Positions 62,348 through 64,000 of a DNA stretch of 64,000 nucleotides are shown in pieces. The position numbers were made by a program, and so were the translations under genes. Position 1 is the first letter of the stretch. Every line of letters starts with the position of its first letter. The notes under the pieces are model-generated. The model ran no database searches. It was not told the origin of the DNA and worked only from the letters and a program-made list of their open reading frames with translations. The stretch is from Tetragenococcus solitarius NBRC 100494 (GTDB taxonomy: Bacteria; Bacillota; Bacilli; Lactobacillales; Enterococcaceae). The stretch is taken from contig NZ_BCPY01000002.1 of the NCBI RefSeq assembly GCF_001544195.1, positions 82,379-146,378 on the forward strand. Reading direction: 5' to 3'.

Positions 62348-62947
62348 ATGGATTATTTAGCGACCTACAAAGAATTATTATCGATTGCTCAAGCAGGACT
62401 CCATTATGGAAAGGATGAATTTGATCGCTTCCGTTATCAAGAACTAAATGACCTAGCACTACAATTACTTCACAGTCTGGGCAATGAACCACAAGAAGCA
62501 ATTATGGACTTATTTTCACATGAGTCTGGTTATCAAACCCCTAAGGTTGACGTTCGAGCATGGATAACTAAAGAAAACTATATACTATTAGTACAAGACA
62601 GTAAAACAAAAGAATGGTCACTGCCTGGCGGTTATGCCGATGTTGGCTTTTCTCCTAAGGAAAATATTTTAAAAGAGGTTTATGAAGAAACAGGACTTAC
62701 TGTCAATGTAAAACAGTTAAAAGCCATTTTTGATACCAACTTGCGTAAAGATATCCCGCAAGCTTTTCAATATTATAAGCTGGTATTTGGTTGTGAAATT
62801 TTATCTGGCTCTTTTTCAAAAAATTTGGAAACAAGTCAAATAGGCTACTTTGCTATAGACAATTTGCCCGCTCTTTCTAAAAAACGTACCACCAAGGAAC
62901 AATTAGTACAACTCATGCAACAAGAAGGCCCCTGTAATTTTGAATAG
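62348..62947 (+). CDS. Nudix hydrolase with N-terminal helical domain
   Basis: A 199-residue pyrophosphohydrolase. An N-terminal Nudix_hydro_N helix pair (about 1-58; IAQAGLHYGKDEFDRFRY) precedes the Nudix fold (about 65-195). The Nudix box is GYADVGFSPKENILKEVYEE: the catalytic KEVYEE core is kept (Lys for Arg) and the usual first Glu is Phe. Relatives hydrolyse ADP-ribose or similar nucleoside diphosphates. It lies 15 bases before the GNAT-PrdX gene and is probably co-transcribed. Confidence 0.88.
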   Translation: MDYLATYKELLSIAQAGLHYGKDEFDRFRYQELNDLALQLLHSLGNEPQEAIMDLFSHESGYQTPKVDVRAWITKENYILLVQDSKTKEWSLPGGYADVGFSPKENILKEVYEETGLTVNVKQLKAIFDTNLRKDIPQAFQYYKLVFGCEILSGSFSKNLETSQIGYFAIDNLPALSKKRTTKEQLVQLMQQEGPCNFE

Positions 62948-62962
62948 TTTGGAGATGATAAA

Positions 62963-63988
62963 GTGGAAAATATAGGTACCATCTGCTTACAAACGCAACG
63001 ACTGAAGTTACGTCCATTAGTAACAACTGATGCACGGCAAATGTTTAACCATTGGGCCAGTGATCCTAAGGCCACCCAATATCTTAACTGGAAGCCCTAC
63101 TCAACCATAAAAGATGTCGAAAACAACTTAAACGAGTATCAAAAAAATTATGTCGATTCCGATTATTTTTTCTGGGGAATCGAAGAAAAAACAACACAAC
63201 AACTAGTTGGAACCATCTCAGCAAATATCGCTGATAAAACAACTAAAACAGCAGAAGTCGGCTATTGTATTGGACAAGACTGGTGGAACAATGGCCTTAC
63301 CAGTGAAGCTTTGCAAGAAGTTATCAGCTATCTATTTGAAAAAAATGATTTTGAGCGCGTGGAAGGCTTTTATGATATCGAAAATCCGGCTTCAAAAAAA
63401 GCAATGCAAAAGGCAGGAATGACTTATGAAGGGACCTTGCGTAAGCGCCTGGTTAATAATCGTGGCCTGGTAGACAAAGGATGCTGTGCTATTGTAAAAA
63501 AAGAGTATCTCAGTAAAAAAGCGGAACAGCAAATATTCCATTTTTTGGATAAAATAGCCCTTTCTTATGAGTTGTTTTATCATAAAGCAGTCTATACCAT
63601 GGAAGAAATTGATTTCGAATTACCAGGCACAAAAGTAAAAAATTTATTCTTAAAAGGAAAAAATACATTTTATTTAGTCATCCTGCCAGAAAAGAAACGG
63701 GCCCCTTTAAAACAAATCGCTCAAGAAGTGGAAGAAAGGCATCTGTCGTTTGCCTCTGATCAAAAACTGAGCCAATTTTTGCATGCTACTCAAGGAGCAG
63801 TTTCTCCTTTAGGCTTACTATTTGATACAAAGCAACAAGTCCAGTTAATCATCGATAAACAGCTTCGCTCAACTGAAAAGATTGGTTTTCATCCGAACCA
63901 AAATGACCAAACATTGGTCTTTAGCTTTCCCGATTTTCTTACCTTTCTAGAAAAAATTAATCACCCACCCAAGTATATGAGTATATAA
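62963..63988 (+). CDS. GNAT acetyltransferase fused to PrdX-like aa-tRNA deacylase
   Basis: A 341-residue two-domain protein. Residues 8-183 are a RimJ/RimL-type GNAT domain (RLKLRPLVTTDARQMF, GYCIGQDWWNNGLTSEAL, and NPASKKAMQKAGMTYEGTLR). Residues 190-341 are a YbaK/ProXp-type domain matching PrdX, which deacylates Ala-tRNA-Pro: GTKVKNLFLKGKN, SFASDQKL, GAVSPLGLLFDT and IGFHPNQNDQTLVFS. The frame is open throughout, with no stop or frameshift near the junction. GTG start 8 bases after GGAG. Domain calls are firm; what the acetyltransferase modifies is unknown. Confidence 0.88.
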   Translation: MENIGTICLQTQRLKLRPLVTTDARQMFNHWASDPKATQYLNWKPYSTIKDVENNLNEYQKNYVDSDYFFWGIEEKTTQQLVGTISANIADKTTKTAEVGYCIGQDWWNNGLTSEALQEVISYLFEKNDFERVEGFYDIENPASKKAMQKAGMTYEGTLRKRLVNNRGLVDKGCCAIVKKEYLSKKAEQQIFHFLDKIALSYELFYHKAVYTMEEIDFELPGTKVKNLFLKGKNTFYLVILPEKKRAPLKQIAQEVEERHLSFASDQKLSQFLHATQGAVSPLGLLFDTKQQVQLIIDKQLRSTEKIGFHPNQNDQTLVFSFPDFLTFLEKINHPPKYMSI

Positions 63989-64000
63989 AAAAGCAACGTG

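Overview
This is a low-GC Gram-positive (Firmicutes, Lactobacillales) chromosome segment, most likely from the Enterococcaceae (Enterococcus, Tetragenococcus, Vagococcus or Melissococcus group). The pointers are: an RNase PH-RdgB fusion; a divergent fabN/fabZ-fabI pair with FabT-type operators; RexAB-type recombination nuclease; a GlnP with two substrate-binding domains; two T-box leaders; CIRCE elements; and strong GGAGG ribosome sites with frequent TTG/GTG starts. The genus is an inference, since no rRNA or other diagnostic marker is present. About four fifths of the genes lie on the minus strand, so minus is probably the leading strand. The content is core housekeeping. I saw no IS element, prophage, CRISPR array, tRNA or rRNA.

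Layout. 1-4.4 kb: partial MupG-like gene, cyclophilin lipoprotein, divergent fatty-acid genes, MscS channel and a CbpB-type CBS protein. 4.6-10.4 kb: murI / RNase PH-RdgB / YfcE operon, then a glutamine-type ABC importer (ATPase, binding protein, two permeases). 10.6-15.8 kb: trpS, pheST behind a Phe T-box, and a YodB-like HxlR regulator. 15.9-23.1 kb: rexBA. 23.3-25.2 kb: a nitroreductase with a YodB-type operator and two small membrane proteins. 25.4-28.8 kb: the c-di-AMP operon cdaA-cdaR-glmM. 29-32.5 kb: a DsbA-fold protein, then rapZ-yvcK-whiA. 33-37.9 kb: uvrBA with a LexA-like box. 38-41 kb: glnPQ. 41-46 kb: hrcA-grpE-dnaK-dnaJ under two CIRCE elements, with hemW divergent. 47.4-51.4 kb: a 14-TM drug exporter, a LemA/TPM pair and a small acidic orphan. 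51.5-58.9 kb: the rimP-nusA-rnpM-ylxQ-infB-rbfA operon and truB-ribF. 59-64 kb: thrS behind a Thr T-box, GNAT and DUF488 genes, a Nudix hydrolase and a GNAT-PrdX fusion.

Together these genes cover cell-wall precursor supply (murI, glmM), c-di-AMP signalling (cdaA, cdaR, cbpB), fatty-acid synthesis, aminoacyl-tRNA supply and editing (trpS, pheST, thrS, PrdX domain), DNA repair (rexAB, uvrAB), protein folding and ribosome maturation/translation initiation. Nothing here is clearly a whole new system. The best leads are the GNAT-PrdX fusion, the candidate attenuator in front of rimP-nusA, the regulator-operator match between the YodB-like protein and the nitroreductase promoter, RexB without any of the four Fe-S cysteines, and a perfect 16-bp palindrome upstream of an orphan small gene.
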